A stretch of 64,000 nt of DNA from Acetivibrio ethanolgignens (lineage in GTDB: Bacteria; Bacillota; Clostridia; Lachnospirales; Lachnospiraceae). Both the position numbers and the translations under genes were made by a program. This document shows, one piece after another, positions 34,153 to 43,036 of this stretch (within the stretch, counting starts at the first letter, position 1; every line of letters begins with the position of its first letter). The stretch spans positions 1 through 64,000 of the forward strand of contig NZ_LNAM01000175.1 in assembly GCF_001461035.1 (NCBI RefSeq), read 5' to 3'. The notes under the pieces are model-generated. The model was not told the DNA's origin. It ran no database searches and saw only the letters and a program-made list of their open reading frames with translations.

Positions 34153-36804
34153 ATGAACTATAGTCAGAAAGGAACTGCAAACAAGCAGCGGGCTCTGACC
34201 TCCAGACGCAGAAGGATGATATCCAAGGTAAATGTTGCGTTTTTCCGCACCCTTTTCCTGTGCTTTCTCGTTTGTGTCATTGTCGGTGGTTTTGCCGGCT
34301 TTGGAGTCATAAAAGGGCTGATTGACAATGCACCCAGTATCGACTCTATAGATGTTGCCCCAAGTGGATTTGCAACCACATTATATTATTCCAATGGCAA
34401 GGAAAGCCAAAAGCTCATCGGCTCCGGTGCCAACCGTGTCTATGTTACTTTAGACCAGATACCGGACTATGTTGAAAATGCCTTTATTGCCATTGAAGAT
34501 GCCCGATTCCGTACTCATAACGGTATCGATGTCAAGGGTATCTTCCGTGCCTTTTTTAACGGCCTCTCCAAAGGTGAATTTGACGAAGGTGCCAGTACCC
34601 TGACACAGCAGCTTTTAAAGAACCAGATTTTTAATGGTGGGTCTGAGCCTACCTTTATTGCCAAGCTGGAACGAAAGATTCAGGAACAGTATCTTGCTAT
34701 CCAGCTGGAGGATAAGCTTTCCAAGGATCAGATTCTGGAATATTACTTAAATACCATCAACCTTGGTCAGAATACCCTTGGCGTACAGACAGCCTCTCTC
34801 CGCTATTTTGGAAAGGATGTTTCTGAGCTTACGATTTCCGAAGCAGCCGTGATTGCCGGTATTACCCAGAGCCCGGCTGCCCTGAATCCAATCAGCCATC
34901 CTGAAGCTAATAGAGATAAGCGTGAGATTGTACTACGTTACATGAAGGAACAGGGCTTTATCACTGAGAGCGAATATGAGGAGGCTCTGGCAGATGATGT
35001 ATATTCCCGGATTCAGCAGTTCAATGAGGAGCAGTATTCCGATACCTCTGTCCAGGTCAACAGCTATTTTACCGATGCTGTCTGCGAACAGGTTATTAAA
35101 GATTTACAGGACAAGCTTGGTTATTCAGAAACCCAGGCCGTAAATGCCCTATATCGGGATGGCCTTCAGATTTTTACAACCCAGAGTCAGAAGATACAAA
35201 AAATCTGCGACAAAATCTTTCGTGATGAATCCATGTATCCTGCCTCTTCCCAATGGGCACTGACCTACCGTCTTTCTATTATGGGAAAGGATGGCGAGGA
35301 GCACCACTATAATGAATACCATCTGAAAAAATATTTTGTAACTACAAAAAAACAGACAAGCTTTGATTTATATTTTAAAAACAAAGAGGACGCGGTTCCC
35401 TATATTGAAGAATTCCGTGCCCACATTCTGGAGGATGCCGAAGAGATTACCGGCGAATCTACAAATTATACGATTCAGCCACAGATTTCCTTTGTATTGA
35501 TAAACCAGTACAACGGCAAGGTACTGGCCCTGGTCGGCGGCCGTGGAGAAAAGACAGCCAGCCGTACTTTAAATCGTGCTACCGATTCCACCAGACAACC
35601 AGGCTCTACCTTTAAGGTAGTATCTACCTACCTGCCGGCTCTGGACACCCGGGGCATGACTCTTGCCAGTGTCCAGGATGATGCAGAATTTTATTATCCA
35701 GACTCTCAAAGAAAGGTTCATAACTGGGATGGCGATTCCTATAAGGGTCTTACAACACTTCGGCAGGGTATCGTGCGTTCCATGAACGTTGTTACGGTAA
35801 AAACCATGGTAGATGTTACCCCATCTGTTGCCTATGACTATCTGATGCGGTTGGGCTTTACTACCGTTTACGATAAATATGTAGATGAAAATGGCAAGCT
35901 TTTTTCTGACCTTCAGTATCCAACAGCACTGGGTGGTCTTACAAAGGGTGTTACTAACTTTGAACTGACAGCCGCTTTTGCTGCCATTGCAAATAAAGGA
36001 GTCTACACAAAGCCAACCCTTTATACTAAGATTTTAGACCATGATGGTAATGTACTTCTGGAAAATAAACCAGAAACCCGTCAGGTCATGAAGGAAAGCA
36101 CTGCATGGCTTTTGACCAATGCTATGGAGGACGTTGTCAAGGTGGGTACCGGCGGTCTTACCCGTTTTACCTCCATGTCAATGCCCGTAGCCGGCAAAAC
36201 CGGTACTACCTCCAATGATATTGATCTTTGGTTTGTAGGCTATACACCTTACTATACCGCTGGCATCTGGAGTGGCTATGATAATAACAAGGATCAGGAT
36301 AATACTTCTTATCATAAGGTGCTTTGGCGAACCGTTATGCAGACAGTTCATCAGAAGCTTGACAAGGAATATAAGGAATTTGAAAAGCCTGGCAATATAG
36401 TAACAGCCAAGATTTGTACCAAATCAGGCAAACTGGCTGTTGATGGTCTTTGCGATGGCTGTATCCGTACCGAATATTTTGAGGCAGGTACTGTTCCAAC
36501 GGAAAAATGTGATATTCATGTTAAGTTCCGTATTTGTAATAAGTCAAAAAAAATCGCTGGCAAATACTGCCCAGAGGATGAAGTAACAGAGCAGGTCTTC
36601 CTTTTAAAAGAGGAAACAGGAAAAACCGCTGATACTCCATATGTCATCAGCCCGGATGAATTAAATGAAACCTGTCACATCCATACCTCTCCTGTAATTG
36701 AAAAACCAGTGGAAGAACCTACAGATGAGCCTGCTGCCCCTTCAGAGGGGCCGTCAGAAGCTCCGACAGATAGCCCGGAAAACAATAGGCGAAAGAAAAA
36801 ATAA
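34153..36804 (+). CDS. Class A penicillin-binding protein (PBP1a-type)
   Basis: 883 residues. A cytoplasmic basic tail and one membrane helix (about 26-50) lead to the GT51 glycosyltransferase (AIEDARFRTHNGID, GASTLTQQLLKN, KIQEQYLAIQLE). The transpeptidase has the nucleophile box STFK in RQPGSTFKVV, SMN in VRSMNVVTVK, and KTGTT. A C-terminal cysteine-containing region and a Pro/Glu/Ser-rich acidic tail end in basic NNRRKKK. It polymerises and cross-links peptidoglycan outside the membrane. AGGAGGTG precedes the ATG. Confidence 0.95.
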   Translation: MNYSQKGTANKQRALTSRRRRMISKVNVAFFRTLFLCFLVCVIVGGFAGFGVIKGLIDNAPSIDSIDVAPSGFATTLYYSNGKESQKLIGSGANRVYVTLDQIPDYVENAFIAIEDARFRTHNGIDVKGIFRAFFNGLSKGEFDEGASTLTQQLLKNQIFNGGSEPTFIAKLERKIQEQYLAIQLEDKLSKDQILEYYLNTINLGQNTLGVQTASLRYFGKDVSELTISEAAVIAGITQSPAALNPISHPEANRDKREIVLRYMKEQGFITESEYEEALADDVYSRIQQFNEEQYSDTSVQVNSYFTDAVCEQVIKDLQDKLGYSETQAVNALYRDGLQIFTTQSQKIQKICDKIFRDESMYPASSQWALTYRLSIMGKDGEEHHYNEYHLKKYFVTTKKQTSFDLYFKNKEDAVPYIEEFRAHILEDAEEITGESTNYTIQPQISFVLINQYNGKVLALVGGRGEKTASRTLNRATDSTRQPGSTFKVVSTYLPALDTRGMTLASVQDDAEFYYPDSQRKVHNWDGDSYKGLTTLRQGIVRSMNVVTVKTMVDVTPSVAYDYLMRLGFTTVYDKYVDENGKLFSDLQYPTALGGLTKGVTNFELTAAFAAIANKGVYTKPTLYTKILDHDGNVLLENKPETRQVMKESTAWLLTNAMEDVVKVGTGGLTRFTSMSMPVAGKTGTTSNDIDLWFVGYTPYYTAGIWSGYDNNKDQDNTSYHKVLWRTVMQTVHQKLDKEYKEFEKPGNIVTAKICTKSGKLAVDGLCDGCIRTEYFEAGTVPTEKCDIHVKFRICNKSKKIAGKYCPEDEVTEQVFLLKEETGKTADTPYVISPDELNETCHIHTSPVIEKPVEEPTDEPAAPSEGPSEAPTDSPENNRRKKK

Positions 36805-36806
36805 AG

Positions 36807-36843
36807 CAAAGGGGAGCTGCTCTTTAAGGCAGGTCCCCTTTAT
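36807..36843 (+). terminator. Terminator after the class A PBP gene
   Basis: AAAGGGGAGCTGC and GCAGGTCCCCTTT pair with one bulge around an 8-base loop. A second GC-rich palindrome, GCAGCCGGCTGC (36855-36866), followed by T on the minus strand, may serve the convergent spoVAE. Confidence 0.75.
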
Positions 36844-36878
36844 CTATATTAAAAGCAGCCGGCTGCTTGAAATATCTG

Positions 36879-37235
36879 TTATTCCTTTAGTTTTGGCTTA
36901 AAAATCCAGGATGCAATATAAGAAAATATCAAGGCTGCTGAAATTCCCACACTAGACGCAGTAAATCCACCTTTAAAAATTCCTATAAAGCCCTCCTTAT
37001 CTACAGCCTCCTTAACTCCCTTAAATAACGTGTTTCCAAAGCCAATTAATGGTACAGTAGCACCGGCACCAGCCCATTTTGCAAAGGGCTCATAGATACC
37101 GACTGCTCCCAATAATGCTCCCAGACATACTAGTATTACCATAATACGTCCCGGCATCAGCTTTGTATTATCCATTAAAATCTGTACGGCAGCACAAATT
37201 AGTCCGCCTATGATAAATGCTTTTATATAATCCAT
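36879..37235 (-). CDS. spoVAE: Stage V sporulation protein AE
   Basis: 118 residues, hydrophobic, with the SpoVAC/AE-type segment FAKWAGAGATVPLIGFGNTL. It is part of the inner-membrane channel moving Ca-dipicolinate into the forespore and out on germination. The ATG at 37235 has GAGGAG in front and is preferred over 37247. It lies 21 bp after spoVAD. The rest of the spoVA set is about 21 kb away. Confidence 0.9.
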   Translation of the reverse strand: MDYIKAFIIGGLICAAVQILMDNTKLMPGRIMVILVCLGALLGAVGIYEPFAKWAGAGATVPLIGFGNTLFKGVKEAVDKEGFIGIFKGGFTASSVGISAALIFSYIASWIFKPKLKE

Positions 37236-37256
37236 GCTTCTCCTCATTTCCTAGTT

Positions 37257-38279
37257 TTACATTAATTCCAAGGCAACACCATGTGAAATACCTGGAACAG
37301 AATTTCCTTCATTAAAGCTGACTGTCGAAAGCAGGGCTCCCGTCGGCACGAAAAGAACCTTTTTCCATTCCTTTTTCTTCATCTTTCGCAGCACATACCC
37401 TGTAAGAGTAATAGCACTGCAAGCACAGCCGCTTCCTCCTGCATGAGTATCCTGCTCCTCATCATCGAATATTTCAATTCCACAATCCATATAATTAGAG
37501 GAAATATCCATTCCCTTTTGCTTAAGCATATCTAAAAGAATATCTCTTCCAACACAGCCTAAATCTCCGGTAATAATTCTATCATAGTAGTCCGGCCTAA
37601 GTCCAAAATCAGATAAATGGCTATAAATAACATCATAGGCTGCCGGTGCCATGCAGGCTCCCATATTCATACTATCCTTAATTCCAAAGTCCACTACCTT
37701 TCCGGTTGTAACCCTGCGAATACCAATCCAGCCACTGGCTTCCGGTGCTGCCTCGCCTAAAACCACTGCTCCACTTCCTGTCACAGTCCAGGTGGCTGAC
37801 AGGGGCCTTTGGTTACCATAGGCCAGAGGGAAACGAAACTGCTTCTCTGCTCCTCCAAAATGGCTGGAAGTAAGAGATACTACTTTGTCAGCATATCCGC
37901 CTTCAACCAGAATTGCCCCGATTGTCATAGCCTCTCCCATCGTGGAGCAGGCTCCATAGACTCCAAACATCGGAATATCAAGACTCATGATGCCAAAAGA
38001 AGTAGCAATTAGCTGACCCAGCAAATCTCCAGATACCAGATAGCGGATATCCTGAGGCTTAAGGCCTGCCTTTTGAATTGCCAAAGATGCTGCCTTTTCC
38101 TGAAGCCGGCTCTCTGCCTCCTCCCAGCTCTTTCCACCACACATAGGGTCTTCCTCTATCACATCAAAATATTCTCCCAGCGGGCCCTCAGCCTCCTTTT
38201 TTCCGGCTATCGAGGCTTCACTCAGAATACAGGGCGGCTTCTCAAACTCAATACTTCTTTTTCCAACGTATTTCTTCAT
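37257..38279 (-). CDS. spoVAD: Stage V sporulation protein AD
   Basis: 340 residues, thiolase-like fold (GVYGACSTMGEAMTIGA, VTGSGAVVLGE, GGSGCACSAITLTGYVL). It is the dipicolinic-acid-binding component of the spore channel. AAAGGAGG precedes the ATG. Sporulation-specific (sigma-G) control is expected from the family; I could not assign a clear sigma-G promoter. Confidence 0.93.
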   Translation of the reverse strand: MKKYVGKRSIEFEKPPCILSEASIAGKKEAEGPLGEYFDVIEEDPMCGGKSWEEAESRLQEKAASLAIQKAGLKPQDIRYLVSGDLLGQLIATSFGIMSLDIPMFGVYGACSTMGEAMTIGAILVEGGYADKVVSLTSSHFGGAEKQFRFPLAYGNQRPLSATWTVTGSGAVVLGEAAPEASGWIGIRRVTTGKVVDFGIKDSMNMGACMAPAAYDVIYSHLSDFGLRPDYYDRIITGDLGCVGRDILLDMLKQKGMDISSNYMDCGIEIFDDEEQDTHAGGSGCACSAITLTGYVLRKMKKKEWKKVLFVPTGALLSTVSFNEGNSVPGISHGVALELM

Positions 38280-38319
38280 TGAAGCATCCTCCTTTTTTAT
38301 TCTGATGTTAGAATTTACA

Positions 38320-38354
38320 AAAACCAGGAATTTTATACAAAATTCCTGGTTTCT
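38320..38354 (-). terminator. Terminator of the MMPL operon
   Basis: AAACCAGGAATTTT and AAAATTCCTGGTTT form a perfect 14-bp stem with a 4-base loop, and T follows on the minus strand. It lies 15 bp after the stop at 38369 and upstream of spoVAD. Confidence 0.85.
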
Positions 38355-38368
38355 GATATCATTTCATA

Positions 38369-40084
38369 TTAATTTACTTTAAAAATGAATTTTACTTCTG
38401 TCTTCACGCCATCCTCGGCATCAGAGAAAATGGTATAATTCTTTGCGTTATCTACAACAGCTTCACTGTTTTCTAGAAGACCCTTGATTTTATCGTTGTA
38501 AGTATCATAAAGCTTCTGAATACCTTCCTTATCAAATTTCTTCATACCCTTGTAAAGAGTCTTTCCACCTTCTGCTGCAGAGGTAATTCCCTTTTTGAAC
38601 TGAATGCTTGCACTGCCAAGCTGCTTTCCACCATTCTGAAGCCTTAAGGCACCCTGTAGCAGGGAATCGATGCCTACAGAAAGCTTACCACTGCCTGCTT
38701 CTAACTGGGTTAATGCTGCTAATAGCTGCTTATGAGCATCGGTCAGCTGGCTGATGCCTCCTGTCAACTGAGTAGCTCCACTTACAATGCTGTCTGCACC
38801 AGCTGCTGCCTGGGTAATACCTGCTTCAATCTGGCTTCCGCTCTTTTGTAAGCCTTCTGCTATCTGCTTCTGTCCTGCTGTGTTCTGCTTCAGCTCCTCT
38901 ACAATTGTCTTGTCAACACCAGCAGCCTCCATAGCCTTAATAATAGCCTCATTATTCTCTACCGTCTTTGCCAGAGTATCATAAGCCGCATTTTCCTGCT
39001 TCTTTGCGGCTGCAAGCTGCTTCATAGCTGCATCAAACTGACTGACACCGACTGCCAGAGCCTTGTTTCCTTCCTCCAGCTTACCTGTACTTTCTACAAC
39101 CTTACTCATGCCATTCTTTGTATCGGTGATACCCTTATTTAATTCAGAAGCACCGCTCTTTAACTGGCCAGCACCGGTATACAGGCTGTCAACCCCCTTT
39201 ACTATCTGGTCAACACCGTCGATATATTCGGAAGCCTTCTCATCCAGAGTATTTAATCCCTCGGACAATTCCTTAGAACCATCTACCAGTTTTTTAGAAG
39301 AGTCAGAAAGCTCCTCCATAGCATCGCCTAAATCAGAAATCTTATCCTCATCATCAAAGGTAAGCTCAGATAACAAACCAGCTGTAGCTACATTATAAAT
39401 AGTAAGAGGCTCGTATTCCGTTACATCCGCTTCGATAACAACCTCCTCTGGAATCTCCATATCCGTGTCCAGAGCCTTGGCAAGTCCCGGCATGGAAAGA
39501 CCGGTTACAATCAGCTTATCGCTGTCAGAAAGCACCTTGATATTTTCGCCGGTAACATTCTGATACTTATCAGCATCCAGTAAAGCTGCTGAAATAATCG
39601 TAAATGGTACATATTCCTTTGTTGTATTCGTAAAGCTTACTGTGATTTTTACCTTACCTGACTTTCCCTCCAGTTCAGCCGCACTGATATCCTTGCCATC
39701 CAGCTGATAGCTTACCTTTAACTCCATCGGGAGGGTCTTGGTGCTGGTTCCCTGATAATAAATATCGGCCCCCTCCGCCTTCCATATCAGACTCTTATCA
39801 CCCTTCTGCTCATAGGTTTCATCGCCCTTTACATTGACAATATCCTGTAAATCAGACCTATCAGAGATTTCAGACTGATTATCCAGATTTTTCAGCCAGT
39901 CACTTACCAGCACCTTTTCAACCGTTCCTTCTGCATTTGTAAATGCATATACTGTTTCATCCTTTTCTATACTTCCTGAATTTATCTGAGCCTTAGCTGC
40001 TTTTGCATCTACCAGATTTGCTCCAGCCAGGCTTAAACTTAAAACAGATACCATACCTAACGCAATTAATCTTTTTGCCTTCAT
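38369..40084 (-). CDS. Secreted coiled-coil protein partnered with an MMPL exporter (YhgE-like)
   Basis: About 571 residues. A signal peptide (IALGMVSVLSLSLAGANLVDAKA) is followed by a beta-rich region to about 230. Repeated heptads with Gly at the turn (GASELNKGITDTKNGMSKV, GATQLTGGISQLTDAHKQLL) continue to about 540, as in YhgE/Pip-type proteins. The frame opens at 40105, but GGGAGG sets the ATG at 40084, 2 bp from the exporter stop. Unlike YhgE, no C-terminal membrane helices are present. A role as an extracytoplasmic partner of the exporter is inferred. Confidence 0.7.
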   Translation of the reverse strand: MKAKRLIALGMVSVLSLSLAGANLVDAKAAKAQINSGSIEKDETVYAFTNAEGTVEKVLVSDWLKNLDNQSEISDRSDLQDIVNVKGDETYEQKGDKSLIWKAEGADIYYQGTSTKTLPMELKVSYQLDGKDISAAELEGKSGKVKITVSFTNTTKEYVPFTIISAALLDADKYQNVTGENIKVLSDSDKLIVTGLSMPGLAKALDTDMEIPEEVVIEADVTEYEPLTIYNVATAGLLSELTFDDEDKISDLGDAMEELSDSSKKLVDGSKELSEGLNTLDEKASEYIDGVDQIVKGVDSLYTGAGQLKSGASELNKGITDTKNGMSKVVESTGKLEEGNKALAVGVSQFDAAMKQLAAAKKQENAAYDTLAKTVENNEAIIKAMEAAGVDKTIVEELKQNTAGQKQIAEGLQKSGSQIEAGITQAAAGADSIVSGATQLTGGISQLTDAHKQLLAALTQLEAGSGKLSVGIDSLLQGALRLQNGGKQLGSASIQFKKGITSAAEGGKTLYKGMKKFDKEGIQKLYDTYNDKIKGLLENSEAVVDNAKNYTIFSDAEDGVKTEVKFIFKVN

Positions 40085-40085
40085 T

Positions 40086-42188
40086 TTATATTCCTCCCTG
40101 TGCAATATGTTCTAATTTCTGTTTCTTTGGCCGAAAGCCAGCGGATGTGTGACAAATAATACCATCAAATACCATAAACATAGATGGCAGAACACAGATA
40201 ACAACTACCATACTGATTAATGCACCTCTAGACATCAGCGTACATAAGGAGCTGATCATGTCGATGTTAGAATACATTCCTACGCCAAAGGTGGCTGCAA
40301 AGAAGCTCAATGCACTTACAAGGATAGACTTAATGGAGCTCTTATGTGCAATGCTGATTGCTTCTTTTTTACTTGCTCCCTTTGCTCTTTCCTTCTTATA
40401 ACGGGTTGTCATAAGAATCGCATAGTCAACAGTTGCACCCAGCTGAATCGTTCCGATTACAATAGAGGCAACAAACGGAAGCGTCGTATGTGTATAATAT
40501 GGAATGCCCATATTGATAAAAATAGCAAACTCAATCGTTGCTACCAGGATTACCGGAAGAGAAATGGATTTAAAGGTAAGTAAAATAATCAGGAAAATTA
40601 CACCAATGGATACAATACTTACATTCTTAAAGTCAACATCGGTAATCGTAATCAAGTCCTTGGTAAGTGGTGCCTCACCAACCAGCATGGAATCCTTGCT
40701 ACAGGCTTTTACGATTTTTTCAAGTTCATCTAACTGGGCATTTACCTCATCGGAAGCCACCTTATACTCGGAGTTGATTAATACCAGTTCATATTCATCG
40801 CTTTCCAGCATTTCTGTTGCTTCAGAAGGAAGCAGCTCCCTTGGAATCCGGCTGCCTACCACAGATTCCATTCCTAAAACAGCCTTTACACCGTCCACTT
40901 TTTCAATTTTATCAAGCATGGAGCCTACTTCTTTATCTGATACATCCTTTTTAATCAGAAGCATATGGGTTGTATTCATCTCATACTCTTCACTCAGCTT
41001 ATCATTAGCAATAACACTTTTCAATGTTTTTGGAAGAGAAGAATCCAGGTTATAATAAACCTCTGTATTCCGGTAGCCATACAGAGCCGGAAATAATATT
41101 ACTACAAACAATACCATAGGAATTAGATAGTGCTTGGTAATCCAATCAGAAATTCCGTCCAGGCTCGGAATAAACTCTTTGTGGGTTGTCTTCTCAATTG
41201 CCTTATCAAAGGTAAGGATTAATGACGGAAGAATTGTAACACAGGTTATTACGCCAAAGATAACGCCCTTGGCCATTACAATACCGATGTCCTTACCTAA
41301 GGTAAAGCTCATGAAGCAAAGAGCAATAAAGCCTGCAACTGTAGTAACGGAGCTGCTAACAACAGATGTAATCGTATTGGAGATTGCATGGGCCATCGCA
41401 CGGTTTTTGTCATCGGGGAACCGCTCCTGATTTTCCTGATAGCTATGAAGAAGGAAAATCGAATAGTCCATGGTAACACCTAGCTGAAGTACAGCACTCA
41501 AAGCCTTTGTTACATAAGATATTTCTCCAAAGAACACGTTACTTCCCAGGTTATACACAATCGCCATTCCAATACTTATCAGGAAAAAAATCGGTACTAA
41601 GAATGACGGCATACTGATACCAAGAACAATAACAGAAAGTATAACAGCAATCAGTACATAAAGGGGGGTCTCTTTTTCTGAGAGCTTTCTCGTATCTGTA
41701 ACAATCGCAGACATACCACTTACAAATACCTGCTTATCTGCCAGGCCTCTGATTTCCTCAATAGCCTCCATTGTTCCATCTGCTGATGTAGTTTCATCAA
41801 ACATAACTGCCATCATCGTTGATTCACCGGAATTAAAGGCAGCCACAATATCCTCCGGAAGTAATTCCATTGGTACATTCAGATCCAAAATGCTGTCATA
41901 CCATATGACTCTGCTGACATGATCAACCTTTTCAATCTGATCCTTTAACTTAGCCACATCCTTGTTGTCCATACCCTCTACCATAACCATGGAAAAGGCT
42001 CCGCAGCCAAACTGATCTACCAGTATGTCCTGGCCTTCCATTGTCTCAATATCCTTTGGCAGATAGGTTAATACATCATAATTGACTCTGGTATTCATAT
42101 ATCCGAATACGGATGGAATCAGCAGAAGAATTCCAATCGCCAATATGATGCTTTTATGTTTCGTAATAAATTTACCAAACGAAATCAT
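40086..42188 (-). CDS. MMPL/RND-family exporter
   Basis: 700 residues, twelve predicted helices in two repeats, each starting with one helix, a large external loop and five helices. Characteristic segments are GVTMDYSIFLLHSYQENQ and GATVDYAILMTTRYKKER. MMPL pumps export lipids or drugs. AAAGGAG precedes the ATG. It is transcribed away from a TetR repressor with two operators in the shared promoter. Confidence 0.9.
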   Translation of the reverse strand: MISFGKFITKHKSIILAIGILLLIPSVFGYMNTRVNYDVLTYLPKDIETMEGQDILVDQFGCGAFSMVMVEGMDNKDVAKLKDQIEKVDHVSRVIWYDSILDLNVPMELLPEDIVAAFNSGESTMMAVMFDETTSADGTMEAIEEIRGLADKQVFVSGMSAIVTDTRKLSEKETPLYVLIAVILSVIVLGISMPSFLVPIFFLISIGMAIVYNLGSNVFFGEISYVTKALSAVLQLGVTMDYSIFLLHSYQENQERFPDDKNRAMAHAISNTITSVVSSSVTTVAGFIALCFMSFTLGKDIGIVMAKGVIFGVITCVTILPSLILTFDKAIEKTTHKEFIPSLDGISDWITKHYLIPMVLFVVILFPALYGYRNTEVYYNLDSSLPKTLKSVIANDKLSEEYEMNTTHMLLIKKDVSDKEVGSMLDKIEKVDGVKAVLGMESVVGSRIPRELLPSEATEMLESDEYELVLINSEYKVASDEVNAQLDELEKIVKACSKDSMLVGEAPLTKDLITITDVDFKNVSIVSIGVIFLIILLTFKSISLPVILVATIEFAIFINMGIPYYTHTTLPFVASIVIGTIQLGATVDYAILMTTRYKKERAKGASKKEAISIAHKSSIKSILVSALSFFAATFGVGMYSNIDMISSLCTLMSRGALISMVVVICVLPSMFMVFDGIICHTSAGFRPKKQKLEHIAQGGI

Positions 42189-42228
42189 AAAAATGCTCCT
42201 TTCTATATTTACAGGTTATATTACTAAA

Positions 42229-42243
42229 ATGACTATTAGTCAT
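42229..42243. promoter_or_regulatory. TetR operator 1
   Basis: ATGACTATTAGTCAT, a 15-bp palindrome just downstream of the expected MMPL start site (about 42249). The centre is 41 bp from operator 2. Confidence 0.8.
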
Positions 42244-42255
42244 TTCTTATATAGT

Positions 42256-42284
42256 GTTATACTACAAAAATGACTAATAGTCAA
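42256..42284 (-). promoter_or_regulatory. MMPL operon promoter with operator 2
   Basis: Minus-strand TTGACT (42284-42279), a 17-bp spacer and TATAAC (42261-42256). The -35 box is embedded in a second palindrome, ATGACTAATAGTCA (42270-42283). A bound repressor would cover the -35, and operator 1 the start region. Confidence 0.8.
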
Positions 42285-42376
42285 TATTATTTATAAATAT
42301 TTTAGAATTTTTCCATTTCTTTTTCTTTTTGACTATGCTATCATGAAAAAGAAGCAACAATAGAAAAGAGGATATT

Positions 42377-42991
42377 ATGGGAAAAATAGAAGAAAAAAAG
42401 CAAAAGAAGCAGGAAACCCTGCTTCAAAGTGCATTTGATATATTTACAACAAAGGGGCTTCAAAAAGCCTCTATCTCTGATATTGTAGAAAAGGCTGGTG
42501 TTGCTAAGGGTACCTTTTATCTTTATTTTAAGGACAAGCTGGATATCTGCAATTACCTGATTGCCACGAAATCCAGTACCCTTTTTCTGAATGCCCACAA
42601 GGCTCTTTTGAACACAGTGCTGACCAATTTAGATGACAAAATTATTTTTATTATTGACCACATTATAGACCAGCTGGAAAAGGACAAGACTCTGCTCCGG
42701 TTTATTTCCAAGAATTTAAGCTGGGGCGTTTTTAAAGCTGCCTTAATCAATCCAAAGCTATCCAGTGAATTTAATTTTTATGAGCTATATCTGGATATGA
42801 TTGCTAATTCCGAGGAAAATTTTAAAAATCCCGAAATTCTTCTCTTTATGATTATTGAATTGATTGGCTCTACTATCCATGATTCCATTTTAAATAACCA
42901 GCCCGTACCAATTAAAGAGCTGAAACCCTGTCTTTATGATGCCGTCCGGGCTATTATCCGTTTCCAGAGCCAGCACGGCTCCACGCAATAA
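42377..42991 (+). CDS. TetR/AcrR-family repressor of the MMPL exporter
   Basis: 204 residues. The N-terminal HTH (SAFDIFTTKGLQKASISDIV, AGVAKGTFYLYFKDK) is of TetR type. The C-terminal ligand domain is poorly conserved, as usual. Divergent placement from the exporter and twin palindromes in the shared region support local repression relieved by an exporter substrate. Target assignment is inference. Confidence 0.9.
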   Translation: MGKIEEKKQKKQETLLQSAFDIFTTKGLQKASISDIVEKAGVAKGTFYLYFKDKLDICNYLIATKSSTLFLNAHKALLNTVLTNLDDKIIFIIDHIIDQLEKDKTLLRFISKNLSWGVFKAALINPKLSSEFNFYELYLDMIANSEENFKNPEILLFMIIELIGSTIHDSILNNQPVPIKELKPCLYDAVRAIIRFQSQHGSTQ

Positions 42992-43036
42992 GAAAAAATC
43001 AAGGAAACTCTTTAGATCGTTTCCTTGATTTTTTCT
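42992..43036. terminator. Bidirectional terminator, TetR / methyltransferase
   Basis: AAAAAATCAAGGAAA pairs with TTTCCTTGATTTTTT around a 12-base loop. Its right half encodes the last residues of the convergent methyltransferase (stop at 43012). Confidence 0.9.
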
